Source: Nemertoderma westbladi (lineage: Eukaryota; Xenacoelomorpha; Nemertodermatida; Nemertodermatidae). From it: a stretch of 64,000 bases of DNA. This document shows positions 26,001 to 35,600 of this stretch, one piece after another; the first letter of the stretch is position 1, and every line of letters starts with the position of its first letter. Position numbers and translations under genes: made by a program. The DNA is taken from positions 164,836 to 228,835 of the forward strand of contig JAUCBJ010009163.1 of the NCBI GenBank assembly GCA_032718475.1, given 5' to 3'. The notes beneath the pieces are model-generated. The model was not told the origin of the DNA, searched no databases, and saw only the letters and a list, made by a program, of their open reading frames with translations.

Positions 26001-27880
26001 GGCTACACAACGAAAGGACGAGATACCCTATATTCGTCGCGAATAGAGTGGACGAAATAAGGGCGACCACAGAACTGGAAAGGTGGCACTACTGCCCAAC
26101 GGACGAGAACCCAGCGGACTTGTTATCGAGGGGCGTGGTACGCCACACTTTCTTGAAGAAGGAAGTATTGTGGCAACACGGGCCACAGTTTCTGAGCGAT
26201 AGGGAGGCCTGGCCGCCGATGAGAAAGGTGGACCCGGGCTCAGGAGAAGTAGTGTCAGAAGGAGAAGAGGGAGATTCAGAGGGAGAGGAGATATACTCCC
26301 AGATGGTGAGGGAGATAAGGGACGTGCAACCAAAACCAGGAGAACTGTGCGATAACCCGACGGATAAACTCCTTAGCTACAGTTCTAGTTGGTACAAGAC
26401 CAAGAAGTTAGTGGCATACTGGAGAGCCTTCGGGAATTTCCTCAGGGGAGTTGGTAAAGACGTGAAGATTAGAACGACAATAGACCTGGAAGGAGCGGCC
26501 AAAGCAGTCATCCGCTACGAGCAGAGGAAGAACTACGGCGACGAGGTGGAACGCGTCGGTAAGCAACAGCATCTCCGGCGGGACAGCGAGCTGATCACGC
26601 TGTCACCACAACTTAATGACGACGGGATCCTAGTAATGAACTCTAGGGTGGGATACAACAACAGTATCGTCGTACCACCGAAGCCCATCATCATTCCCAC
26701 AGGATCGCCGATAGTCCACCAGATTATCTGGGACTCCCACAAATCGATATTGCACGGGGGCACCAACCGAACCCTCACGGAGATAAGAAGGACCTTTTGG
26801 GTCAAACAGCTGAGGAAGAAGGTAAAGGCGGTAGTGGGGCAGTGCCAGAGCTGCCGACGAGCGAAGAAGGAATGGGCCATACAGGAGATGGCGCCACTAC
26901 CGGCCAGTAGAGTAAGACAGCACGACCCGCCATTTACGCATTGCGGTGTGGATATGTTCGGGCCGATAAAGATTAAGGTGATGCGACACACGGAGAAACG
27001 CTACGGTATCATCTTCGTATGCAACAACACGCGGGCGGTAGGAATAGAACTCGCCCAAGATGCAACCGCATCAGCATTCATCAATGCTTTAGAAAGATTT
27101 AGAGACCGCAAAGGTGGGACAATCGCAGTGCTGTATTCTGACAGCGGGACCAACTTTGTGGGGGCGGAGAACGAGATGGCAGAGGCCTTGGATATCCTGG
27201 AAGGGGAGGAAGTCAGGGCGGCCATGAGAAGGCGACAAGTAAAGTGGGAGAGGAGGACGCCGTATGCTCCGCATACGCTAGGATGCGTCGAGAGATTAGT
27301 GGGTAGTTCGAAACGTCTGATGACGAAGCTGATGAACACCCACATGGTTACAGAAGACGTACTAAGGACAGTACTGGCAAAGTGTGAGGGTATCATTAAT
27401 AGCAGACCGCTATATCCAGAGAATGATGACCCTGAGTCATTAGACGTGCTGACGCCCAGTCACTTTCTAATGGAGAGGCCGGCGACAATCGACATGCGGG
27501 GTGTAGACCCAGACGACATACACTCCCGCCAGAGTTGGAAAGTCGCTATGGCAATAAGCGCAGAGTACTGGAGGAGGTGGGTCGAGGAATATCTGCCCAC
27601 ACTACACAGAAGAAGTAAGTGGAGGAACACGAACAGAGAGCTAAAGGAGGGTGATCTCGTGATCGTCACGGATGATACTATCATCAACAACCAATGGCGG
27701 TTGGCGAGAGTTGTGGGCACTTACTCCGATGAGGACGGAAGAGTCCGATCGGTAGAAGTGCGAATAGGTGGAAAGATCACATCAAGGTGCAAAAGACAGA
27801 AAGACCTACAGGAGGGCTGTAGGAAAATGCTGTCTACTAGAGGGGGCACCTTGATCTTGTGTGATTTTAGTGGAGTTTAG
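22889..27880 (+). CDS. pol: BEL/Pao Pol polyprotein (zinc knuckle, protease, RT, RNase H, integrase)
   Basis: A single 1663-codon open frame; about the first 40 codons overlap the gag frame and probably are not used. Domains in order: the end of the DUF1759-like gag region (residues ~45-130); a CCHC zinc knuckle CSRCVMSGHRARQC (~285-298); an aspartic protease with LVDSGAAF (~348-355); a reverse transcriptase with LRMVVDASAK, FTCDIEGMFNQVRV and the catalytic YVDDG (~660-775); RNase H with MFSDAS, KLELTAARLG and TDSM (~955-1035); an integrase with an HH-CC zinc region (HGG...CQSCRRAK) and a D-D-E set seen in GVDMFGP, YSDSGTNF and CVERLVGSS (~1285-1475). A DUF5641-like tail (SAEYWRRWVEEYLP, LKEGDLVIV) follows. 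All catalytic residues are present and the frame is unbroken from 23008 to 27880, so this part of the element is young or under constraint. It copies the element RNA and integrates the DNA. Confidence 0.97.
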   Translation: MPKVSASIYRGPSIRHREAIPGYRGWLHDGMAGVRQGIRHPAKIIRQTLRGITSGGLQDNPVSIKTFANKVEKALIVLKTLDAPYELNASNNITTIAQALPMWLRNKWRKIAFSTRDRKGAEPGLEEMSSFLNYEAELITDPVYSEDSLGKGSKTDYHRPKPEHNTSNALPKLRQSLPYAATQGTASPQVAEGKTTSWSGQGKNNNTNKHTPSTPSRQNSNNKNSKDFGTNASAIRNALYKDGYDPKSKCQLHSNALHQTMNCRYWQALPREDQVEYAARNDICSRCVMSGHRARQCRETPIKFGQSKGQTMATSTVVAKKRGTVLLGVVPVRIIGEGNRSVTTLMLVDSGAAFTLVEDWVAEEIGLRTRPSRMAVTTISSKDEVLEMRTGRCAIAAVAPGCDYGATIDPIQVIESININARRPTNIEVEQYRFLDSIDFSIPEVDVRKVSIIVGMDCPTAHERMQTVFGEDRQCDPVAILTPFGWTLSGPIKSKIPFRMSETSGCMFAGTMREMEDEGAEEQLRRLLRQDFEGLKETGVGTSVEDKQALQSVKESMTCDEGRYTIGMVWKLPKLPLPDNKGMVLTRLRKLKQTLKRSPEKNEYIHKTIRKYVEKGWAVELPVDEPNTDRTYYLPLHVAIDPKKGKLRMVVDASAKTNGKCLNDYLLEGPNIYNSGIEVLLRFRNGKHAFTCDIEGMFNQVRVTEEDSDSQRFLWYDGDEEPSTIPMYKMVVQNMGAKSSSFTMTMAVRDTVAGKEDKFSAKAVDMIRRGFYVDDGMESGNTVKELLDTGREVRDILKGSGFNLTKFQSSSKEFIEAIKDERPGSTMDNPTTAKGQDMANKRIESQQKALGIVWNRETDELKYQLSQEGAGIHTKRGYVSYIARIYDPLGLASPLLVTGKQILKRVYKLKDEWDAEVPEEISKQWNKWTESLEQMGTYSMPRVYFPDGDMTNLDLHMFSDASLEAYGAALYLVQREGAHKPRLAFSKAKSTPPDSASVPKLELTAARLGVRATAYLVDAIPNIVETHYWTDSMVVLGWLHNERTRYPIFVANRVDEIRATTELERWHYCPTDENPADLLSRGVVRHTFLKKEVLWQHGPQFLSDREAWPPMRKVDPGSGEVVSEGEEGDSEGEEIYSQMVREIRDVQPKPGELCDNPTDKLLSYSSSWYKTKKLVAYWRAFGNFLRGVGKDVKIRTTIDLEGAAKAVIRYEQRKNYGDEVERVGKQQHLRRDSELITLSPQLNDDGILVMNSRVGYNNSIVVPPKPIIIPTGSPIVHQIIWDSHKSILHGGTNRTLTEIRRTFWVKQLRKKVKAVVGQCQSCRRAKKEWAIQEMAPLPASRVRQHDPPFTHCGVDMFGPIKIKVMRHTEKRYGIIFVCNNTRAVGIELAQDATASAFINALERFRDRKGGTIAVLYSDSGTNFVGAENEMAEALDILEGEEVRAAMRRRQVKWERRTPYAPHTLGCVERLVGSSKRLMTKLMNTHMVTEDVLRTVLAKCEGIINSRPLYPENDDPESLDVLTPSHFLMERPATIDMRGVDPDDIHSRQSWKVAMAISAEYWRRWVEEYLPTLHRRSKWRNTNRELKEGDLVIVTDDTIINNQWRLARVVGTYSDEDGRVRSVEVRIGGKITSRCKRQKDLQEGCRKMLSTRGGTLILCDFSGV

Positions 27881-27959
27881 TCGTCCAAGTTTTGGTCTGA
27901 GGGGGGTGGGATTGAGGGCGAGATGCCCTTCCCACACAATAAAATTAAAATAAAAAGTT

Positions 27960-28430
27960 AGTTAGTAAGAAGGTACGTAGTACCGTCAGTAGGCAGAAGT
28001 TAGTTAGTAAGAAGGTACGTAGTACCGTCAGTAGGCAGAAGTTAGTTAGTAAGAAGGTACATAGTACCGTTAGTTAGTTGGAGAGAGTTAGAGTTTAGTA
28101 AGAGGGTACATTGTACCGTTAGTTAGTTGGAGAGAGTTAGAGCTTAGTAAGAGGGTACATAGTACCGTTAGTTAGTCGGAGAGAGTTAGAGTTTAGTAAG
28201 AGGGTACATAGTACCGTTAGTTAGTTAATAGAGTTAGAGGTTAGTAAGAGGGTACATAGTACCGTTAGTTAGTTAGTAGAGTTAGAGGTTAGTAAGAGGG
28301 GACATAGTACCGTTAGTTAGTTAGTGGAGTTAGAGGTTAGTAAGAGGGTACGCAGTACCAATTAGTTAGTTAGTTAGAGAGAGTTAGAAGTTAGTAAGAG
28401 GGTACGTAGTACCGGTTAGTAAGAGTAAGA
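27960..28430 (+). repeat. Tandem repeats with GGTAC-RTA-GTACC hairpins between pol and the extra ORF
   Basis: About ten copies of a 42-50 bp unit. The first three are 42 bp apart (palindromes at 27972, 28014 and 28056) and the rest 45-50 bp apart, ending near 28413. Each unit holds a short perfect inverted repeat GGTAC-GTA/ATA-GTACC separated by GTTAGTTAG-rich sequence. One copy (near 28297) has lost the palindrome by a T-to-G change. The array lies directly downstream of the pol stop codon, inside the BEL element. Confidence 0.9.
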
Positions 28431-28889
28431 GGTATAGGGATATATATATAGTACAGATATTAGTTAGTAGTTAGTAGCGAGAGGGGGGCATATGAGTACA
28501 GCTGGATAAATCGTGTAGGCCGCGCAACGCATACTGTTGTACTGCACAAGCCCACAGAGAAGGCCAGAATGTGGATTATGAAATAGAATAATCCATAGGC
28601 AATAGTTTAAAATATTAGAATTAAAATAAGAATAGGGCTGAAAAATTAACAAATTACAGTAACAATAGAAAAGAAAATTCTAGAACATAATAAAAGTAAC
28701 TGACAAAATTCGCAGTTTAGGTACAATTTGGTAGGTACAGAAATAAAGCCGTGTAAATAGGCTAATTAACTTAGTAATTCAGAGGGAGATAGGCCATCGA
28801 ACTGAGATAAACCACCTTAACCTATCACTCATCTTACTGCGCCTTGGTAAGGCACCACCCAGCGGGTGAGCAATCGGGTAAAGTTCGAG
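28431..28889 (+). other. BEL spacer upstream of the extra ORF
   Basis: AT-rich in its middle part with no ORF of note. The last ~100 bases become more GC-rich. A subgenomic or spliced leader for the downstream ORF could lie here, but no clear promoter, splice acceptor or internal initiation signal was identified. Confidence 0.4.
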
Positions 28890-31346
28890 ATGGCAAGCAA
28901 ACTTGTGCGAAAGAGAAAGGCGGAGCTAGGAGGAAAGGAGATATTGGTGGATTTCACCAAGAGACATCCGGAAGAGATAACGAGGGGATACTACGAACGG
29001 TTAGAGAGGGGTCATGCAGCGCGAGCGCTACAGGACCACTTCAGGGAGGTGCATGAACAGCGGCTGGTTGGGACCTATGGGACGCCATCGCTGGACAACG
29101 CGATCTTCGAGCACTTCCACTACGTGGTAAAAGGAGACGAAGCGAAGTTCGGGATTCCGAAGTATGCAAGGGATCCACCGAGGAAGGATTGGAAGAGATT
29201 CGTAGAGTCCGTCGGCAGAGAAGGATATATGGTCATGGATGATGGGGGGACTGTGGAAGACGAGGAGGGTTCGAGGAGAGGATCGGCGGCATCGGCCAGA
29301 ACCATACTCCTACATTTGGTCGCGCCAAATGGGGACATATTCCTATTCGATCTAGGAACGTATGGAAAGAAGGATGGACCGAAGTTAAACCGGCTACCAA
29401 AGGCGGTGCAAGCACTAGTGAGAGAGAAGTCAACGACAAAAGTGGGATCGGCGATTCGCGACGACGCGGAGAGAATCATCGGTCCGGACACCCCCAACCT
29501 TCTGGATACGCAGACGGTCTACATGGCTATGACAGCACCGGATGGGTTGGGACTAATAGAGAACACAGGACATTGCGGGGCAGTGGCGATGGGCCAGTTA
29601 ATGGGGCTCGTGTGTCACAAACCGATGGACTGGGGCAAGTTCAGAGAGGAGTACGGAGCAGACTTGGCGAGCTCGTTAAAGTGGGGAGCAAGGCCAGGGA
29701 GACAATATGTGTATCAATTCCGGAGAGGAGCTATAAAGGTATATCAGAGGCGATATATCCTACAGGAGGACTGGATAATGATAGGTTTGCCTAACCTATT
29801 CATGACCGTGATTATCGAGAGAGAACCAACGGCATTCCTATTATCGAGATCACCCCTAAGCTACAGAACGTTTAAGACGGCTTTTGAGGGTCTGGTAGAC
29901 CACCCGGGGCTGAAGGGCGAGTCGGTGTACTACAACAGCCGACATCTGGTAGACGTGGAGGTGGATACGCCGTGTCAGAGATGGGAGCAGCTAGAGACGG
30001 ATAGACGAGAGGCGAAGCGACTGGAAGAAGTCGCCAGATGGGAGAGGATAGAAGCAGAAGAAAGGGAGGAGGAAGCTAGGGCACAGAGCTACGGCTTCGA
30101 GGAACAGGCGGGCTTGGATGAACTTCGTTGGACTTCATCAGGGAGTTCGGGGGAGTCTCTAGGGCGAGAACTGGGATGGACGGTGGGGTCACCGAAACAG
30201 TCGACGTCGGGATTGCAGGCGACGCCCATACCAGCGGGCGCCGAGGGCGACCAGCCGCTAAGGAGGCTAGGGGAGCTAGAGGGATGGAGAGCTACGGGCG
30301 AGAGCCAAGGCGGGAAGGGACATAGTGGGTACACCGGGATACCGGGGTTGAAGCCACTCCCAGAGGAGGACGAAGACGACGACGAGTTCGGAGAGATGCC
30401 GCCCATCGGGAGGATCGGCCACTCAGACACAGACTGGGTTGGCGGGAGGGTGGTGATGGCCAGTGGGACAAGGGCTTTCTGGAATAGACCCGGCAAGCGG
30501 GCCTGGGTGCACGACGAGCCGGTGATGGATTTCGCGGGGAGCACCATTAGGTTGGGCGAGCAACCGGGGACGGCACCACGGGTAGTATTCGGGGAGACGA
30601 TGCCCGAGAGGGGCGAAGAGGTCGACGTAGATAGGGACGCTAACGTCCGGAAGTTCGCTTACCAGCGACTCCACAGACCACGGAGATCGCTTGGGACGAA
30701 AGACGACGTGGGGCGGGAGACATTGGTACTCGGCTGTGACTACTGTGGGAAACAGACCCATCAGGAAAGGAGCTGTTTGTACCGGTTCCAGAAAGGGACT
30801 TATTGTCTCTATTGCCGCGAGTCGAGCCACAGGATGGGGGCGTTTCCACGGTTGCATAACCGATGTTCGAAGTGTAACTTTCGGGGACATTACGGATGCC
30901 AGTGCGACTGGATGGACGACGAAGAGAAGTTTAGGGTCTTCGAAGAATGGGCCGACGTCGGGGCGATGACTCGGCAACGTATGAAGGCCCAGGAGCTCCG
31001 GTGGGACTTCTTTAACATCAATCAGGAGGCTCACATGGAGATTATCAAACGGAGGCTTCCATTTACCTACCAGGAAGTGGCGATGGCGGCATCATATGCC
31101 GGAGTGATAAATACGCAGAGGTATTTGGACAGGTGGACGCCACAGAGTAGAGGAGAGTTTAGGGATTTCTTGGCGGAGCATGTGCCGCGGGCAATGAAGA
31201 TGATCCTATGGGATGCCATCAGGGGGAGACAACAGGGCCACTCGGAAGGGCCACCCGCGAAGCGATACCGGGAGCTAATAACACCGGCACCCAAGGAGTC
31301 GACGACCGGGATCAGTAAGGAGGTGGCGGCGAGGGTCCGAAGATAG
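28890..31346 (+). CDS. BEL accessory ORF: DEDD-exonuclease-like region plus zinc knuckles
   Basis: An intact 818-codon ORF in the env position; the first ATG is at 28890, and an in-frame GTG lies 8 codons upstream. It has no signal peptide or membrane segment, so it is not an envelope protein. Residues ~95-290 resemble the DEDDy 3'-5' exonuclease fold: ILLHLVAPNGDIFLFDLG (strand pair, ~138), KVGSAIRDDAERI (Exo II-like with its Asp, ~183), NLLDTQTVY (~202) and WGARPGRQYVYQF (Exo III-like position, ~264). The Exo I site reads MDDGG, with Gly where Glu is usual, and the Exo III Asp appears to be Arg, so catalysis is doubtful. Residues ~370-400 form a charged helix. Near the C-terminus are three knuckles (~616-680): CDYCGKQTHQERSC, a second lacking its last Cys, and CSKCNFRGHYGCQC. 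It may bind nucleic acid. DEDDy-exonuclease ORFs captured by LTR elements have been reported in rotifers. The exonuclease call is by eye. Confidence 0.6.
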   Translation: MASKLVRKRKAELGGKEILVDFTKRHPEEITRGYYERLERGHAARALQDHFREVHEQRLVGTYGTPSLDNAIFEHFHYVVKGDEAKFGIPKYARDPPRKDWKRFVESVGREGYMVMDDGGTVEDEEGSRRGSAASARTILLHLVAPNGDIFLFDLGTYGKKDGPKLNRLPKAVQALVREKSTTKVGSAIRDDAERIIGPDTPNLLDTQTVYMAMTAPDGLGLIENTGHCGAVAMGQLMGLVCHKPMDWGKFREEYGADLASSLKWGARPGRQYVYQFRRGAIKVYQRRYILQEDWIMIGLPNLFMTVIIEREPTAFLLSRSPLSYRTFKTAFEGLVDHPGLKGESVYYNSRHLVDVEVDTPCQRWEQLETDRREAKRLEEVARWERIEAEEREEEARAQSYGFEEQAGLDELRWTSSGSSGESLGRELGWTVGSPKQSTSGLQATPIPAGAEGDQPLRRLGELEGWRATGESQGGKGHSGYTGIPGLKPLPEEDEDDDEFGEMPPIGRIGHSDTDWVGGRVVMASGTRAFWNRPGKRAWVHDEPVMDFAGSTIRLGEQPGTAPRVVFGETMPERGEEVDVDRDANVRKFAYQRLHRPRRSLGTKDDVGRETLVLGCDYCGKQTHQERSCLYRFQKGTYCLYCRESSHRMGAFPRLHNRCSKCNFRGHYGCQCDWMDDEEKFRVFEEWADVGAMTRQRMKAQELRWDFFNINQEAHMEIIKRRLPFTYQEVAMAASYAGVINTQRYLDRWTPQSRGEFRDFLAEHVPRAMKMILWDAIRGRQQGHSEGPPAKRYRELITPAPKESTTGISKEVAARVRR

Positions 31347-32041
31347 AAAGCAGATCCCAGAGGAGCGGCCGTAACCAGGAAACGACCCAGGGAGGAGGAC
31401 GGCAAAGGGAAAGACTTGAGGTGGTTCCCAAAGACTGGTGGAACGAACTAGGACTTTGGAGTAATATGCCTGGAAGGCACCGAGCGAGACAGGCGAACTC
31501 CTAAGTATAAATTAAGTAATTCAAATAATTAAAAAAGGTGCAATTAGTAGGTACGTACGTAGCAATCATTATTAGTTTAGCGAAATATAATTGAAGTAAG
31601 TACTATAGTTACTCAACCTTTTTCCAATTAGCTACTGGACCGGGGATGACTGACTATGACGAACGAGACACTAGACGACTTCACATTTCCAGAGTGTGAC
31701 GGCACAGGAGAGGGGGATGGGACTCGTCAGAGATGAGTGAGTTAGCCAAAGAGGGGTCGAGCGATGGAGCGACAGTGCGAAGTGCAGAGGGAGTGCGAGT
31801 GCAATTCAAGTGTGGGGGGGGGGGGAGGAACAAGAGGGTAAATGAGGGACAGGGAAGTCCGAAAGTTAGAGTGGAGGTGAGGAGAAGTAGCGAGAGTCAG
31901 GGTGAGAATGATGTCGAGTTAGAGTGGCGAAAGTGTTTGGGAAACAAAGGTCGTGTGAGAGGAGCGCATGATCGGCCCGACACGGCACGCCAGGTAGACA
32001 GGGTAGCGAGATCCAGCGGAATCGTAGCGCACTTGAGGTGG
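31347..32041 (+). other. BEL 3' untranslated region, possible small basic ORF
   Basis: The region between the accessory ORF and the 3' LTR. An open frame from the ATG at 31733 runs into the LTR (to 32347). It codes for a basic, Gly/Ser/Arg-rich sequence with no known domain and contains another long G run at about 31814-31825. It is probably not a conserved gene. 31500-31620 is AT-rich and holds GTACGTACGTA. Confidence 0.4.
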
Positions 32042-32070
32042 ATGCTATCTTCTTACCGGGAAGATAGCAT
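32042..32070 (+). promoter_or_regulatory. Perfect hairpin next to the polypurine tract
   Basis: ATGCTATCTTC (32042-32052) pairs perfectly with GAAGATAGCAT (32060-32070) across a 7-nt loop. The hairpin abuts the polypurine tract, so it may position plus-strand priming or RNA 3' processing; that role is inferred. Confidence 0.8.
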
Positions 32071-32079
32071 GGGGGGGAG
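32071..32079 (+). promoter_or_regulatory. Polypurine tract of the BEL element
   Basis: GGGGGGGAG lies immediately before the TG that opens the LTR. This is the usual site from which plus-strand DNA synthesis is primed in LTR retroelements. Confidence 0.8.
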
Positions 32080-32653
32080 TGTTAGCGGATTCAATTCCGC
32101 TAACCAGCCCCATAAAGTGAGCTTTAACCAATATTGGGAACACGAGGTTGATACCCAATATCAACCTCGTACCACCCCAATAAAGTGGGGACAAGGAAAC
32201 CCCAGAGGACGTACGCACAAAGGGGTCAAGGGTTACACCCCTGAGAGAGAGAGAGAGAATAACAGGGGCAATGGGAAACACACCAGGGAAGGTGAAAGGG
32301 CGACAACGAGGGTATTAGCCATTAGGGGGGAAGCATCAACTGGGTAGAGCAATATGGCCAACTGTGCAATATATATTACCGGTCCATGCAATATTCATTC
32401 ACTTGTAGTAAGTCAGCTAGTTAGGACAGTAGCGGAACTCTAGTTACCGTCTCCGCCTACTGTCATCAGTACAATCACATACCGGTACATTACAGCTTTA
32501 TGCTTTATCTCTATTATATCATATATCCCGAGCTTATATATATATCGACCGATCAACAACCTATAACTCTTTACATCTTTCACACGCGGTGGGGACGCGT
32601 AGACTAGAAACCAAAACCCGGATAAACCGGGATCTTCCGCAGATCCCATGACA
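32080..32653 (+). repeat. 3' LTR of the BEL element (574 bp)
   Basis: Starts TGTTAGCGGA directly after the polypurine tract and ends CCCATGACA directly before satellite sequence resumes. The outer ends TGT...ACA are inverted. It is rich in hairpins: GTTAGCGGA/TCCGCTAAC at the very start (6-nt loop), the palindrome CCAATATTGG, ACGAGGTTGAT/ATCAACCTCGT (7-nt loop), and GGGATCT/AGATCCC near the end. A TATA-like AATATATATTA lies near 32369, and AATAAA occurs near 32179. No second copy exists in the window, so LTR identity rests on structure and position rather than on a pair. Confidence 0.8.
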
Positions 32654-35600
32654 ATAGAAGTAATCAGATGTTATTTGCTACATCTTTCTGCCAGAGATGG
32701 ATGAATTTTGATTGTGTCAGAACACCCCTTATCTGTGGTTGTATGAGTGGAGAGATAAGTAGCCTATCTCGCTATTAATATTGTTGTTATATTTATTATA
32801 GTTTCATCGTATTGCTAAAGTGGCTGGAGCTAAAGTTATTATGTAATGCAATAATTCACATCAAATATCTCAGCTATTTCATGAACATAATGAAGTATTA
32901 AAGCCATGTCAAAATCCTTCGTGTTTTTCTGCAATAATTGATCAAAATATCCTGTAATTTTTTACAAAAACCATGTCGATTTTCATATTTATAACTTCTA
33001 TCCCACTCCACGAGATAGAGAATCTTAAATGAAAGTCAAAAGAACAGGTAACACTTATATTTATAGAAGTAATCAGCTGTTATTTGCTATGTCTTTCCGC
33101 TGAAGATGAATGAATTTTGATTGTGTCAGAACACCCCCTATCTATGGTTGTATGAGTGGAGAGATAAGTATCCTATCTCCCTATTAATATTGTTGTGTTC
33201 TAGAATATTTTTTATAGTTTCATCGTATTGCCAAAGTGAATGGAGCTGAAGTTAACTCATAATACAATAATTCACCTCAAATATCTCAGCTATTTCATGA
33301 ACATAATGAAGTATTAAAGCCATGTTAAAATCATTGGTGTTTTTCTGCAATAATTTATCTAAATATCCTCTGATTTTTTTCAAAAACTTTATCGATTTTC
33401 ATATTTATAACTTCTATCCCACTCCACGAGATAGAGAATCTTAAATGAACGTCAAAAGAACAGGTAACACTTACATTTATAGAAGTAATCAGCTATTATT
33501 TGCTACGTCTTTCCGCTGGAGATGTATGAATTTTGACTGTGCCAGAACACCCCCTATCTGTGGTTGTATGAGTGGAGAGATAAGTAGCCTATCTCCCTAT
33601 TATTATTGTTGTATTCTAGAATATTTATTATTGTTTCATCGTATTGCTAAAGTGGCTGGAGCTAAAGTTATTATGTAATGCAATAATTCACCTCAAATAT
33701 CTCAGCTATTTCATGAACATAATGAAGTATTAAAGCCATGTCAAAATCCATGGTGTTTTTCTGCAATAATTTATCAAAATATCCTCTGATTCTTTACTAT
33801 AACCATATCGATTTTCATATTTATAACTTCTATCCCACTCCACGAGATAGAGAATCTTAAATGAAAGTCAAAAGAACAGGTAACACTTATATTTATAGAA
33901 GTAATCAGCTGTTATATGCTACGTCTTTCCGCTTGAGATGGATGAATTTTGATTGTGTCAGAACACCCCCTATCTGTGGCTGTCTGAGTGGAGAGATAAG
34001 TATCCTGTTTCCGTGTTAATATTGTTGTGTTCTAGAATATTTATAACAGTTTCATCGTATTGCCAAAGTGACTGGAGCTGAAGTTAACTTATGCAATAAT
34101 TCACCTCAAATATCTCAGCTATTTTATGAACATAATGAAGTATTAAATCCATGTCAAAATCCTTGGTATTTTTCTGCAATAATTTATCAAAATATCCTCT
34201 GATTTTTTTCAAAAACCATATCGATTTTCATATTTATAACTTCTATCCCACTCCACGAGATAGAGAATCTTAAATGAAAGTCAAAAGAACAGATAACACT
34301 TACATTTATAGAAGTAATCAGCTGTTATTTGCTACGTCTTTCCGCTTGAGATGGATGAATTTTGATTGCGTCAGAACACCCCCTATCTGTGGCTGTCTGA
34401 GTTGAGAGATAAGTAGCCTATCTCCCTATTAATATTGTTGTGTTCTAGAATATTTATTATAGTTTCATCGTATTGCTAAAGTGGCAGGAGCTAAAGTTAT
34501 TATGTAATGCAATAATTCACCTCCAATATCTCAGCTATTTCATGAACATAATGAAGTATTAAAGCCATGTCAAAATCCTTGGTATTTTTCTGCAATAATT
34601 TATCAAAATATCCTCTGATTCTTTACTATAACCATATCGATTTTAATATTTATAACTTCTAACCCACTCCACGAGATAGAGAATCTTAAATGAAAGTCAA
34701 AAGAACAGGTAACACTTACATTTATAGAAGTAATCAGCTGTTATTTGCTACGTCTTTCCGCTTGAGATGGATGAATTTTGATTGTGTCAGAACACCCCCT
34801 ATCTGTGGCTGTCTGAGTTGAGAGATAAGTAGCCTATCTCCCTATTAATATTGTTGTGTTCTAGAATATTTATTATAGTTTCATCGTATTGCTAAAGTGG
34901 CAGGAGCTAAAGTTATTATGTAATGCAATAATTCACCTCCAATATCTCAGCTATTTCATGAACATAATGAAGTATTAAAGCCATGTCAAAATCCTTGTTG
35001 TTTTTCTGCAATAATTTATCTAAATATCTTCTAATTTTTTACAAAAACCATAATATAGATTTTCATATTTATAACTTCTATCCCACTCCATGAGATAGAG
35101 AATCTTAAATGAAAGTCAAAAGAACAGGTAACACTTACATTTATAGAAGTAATCAGCTGTTATTTGCTACGTCTTTCCGCTGGAGATAAATGAATTTTGA
35201 TTTCATTGGAACACCCCCTATCTGTGGCTTTATGAGTGGAGAGATAAGTAGCTTATCTCCCTATTAATATTGTTGTGTTCTAGAATATTTATTATTGTTT
35301 CATCGTATTGCCAAAGTGACTGGAGCTGAAGTTAACTTATAATACTATAATTCACCTCAAATATCTCGGCTATTTCATGAACATAATGAAGTATTAAAGC
35401 CATGTCAAAATCCTTGGTGTTTTTCTGCAATAATTTATCAAAATATCCTCTGATTTTTTACAAAAACCATATCGATTTTCATATTTATAACTTCTATCCC
35501 ACTCCACGAGATAGATAATCTTAAATGAACGTCAAAAGAACAGGTAACACTTACATTTAAGGCAGTAATCACCTGTTATTTGCTACGTCTTTCTGCTGGA

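Larger units (their letters stand above)
19571..32653 (+). mobile_element. BEL/Pao LTR retrotransposon, ~13 kb, 5' end missing
   Basis: In order the element carries a fragmented gag region, a pol ORF (protease, RT, RNase H, integrase, DUF5641-like tail), a tandem-repeat spacer, an extra ORF, a polypurine tract, and a 3' LTR of form TGTT...ACA. The pol domain order and the DUF1759/DUF5641-type flanks are those of BEL/Pao. The base composition is clearly more GC-rich than the surroundings. The left limit is approximate: GC-rich coding sequence starts near 19570 and no 5' LTR or primer-binding site was found. At about 13 kb without a 5' LTR it is much longer than a typical BEL element (roughly 5-9 kb). 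It interrupts satellite DNA. Confidence 0.9.

Noticed and set aside
28890-31346. Envelope glycoprotein in the env position
   Set aside because: No signal peptide, no transmembrane segment and no cysteine-rich ectodomain; it has zinc knuckles instead.
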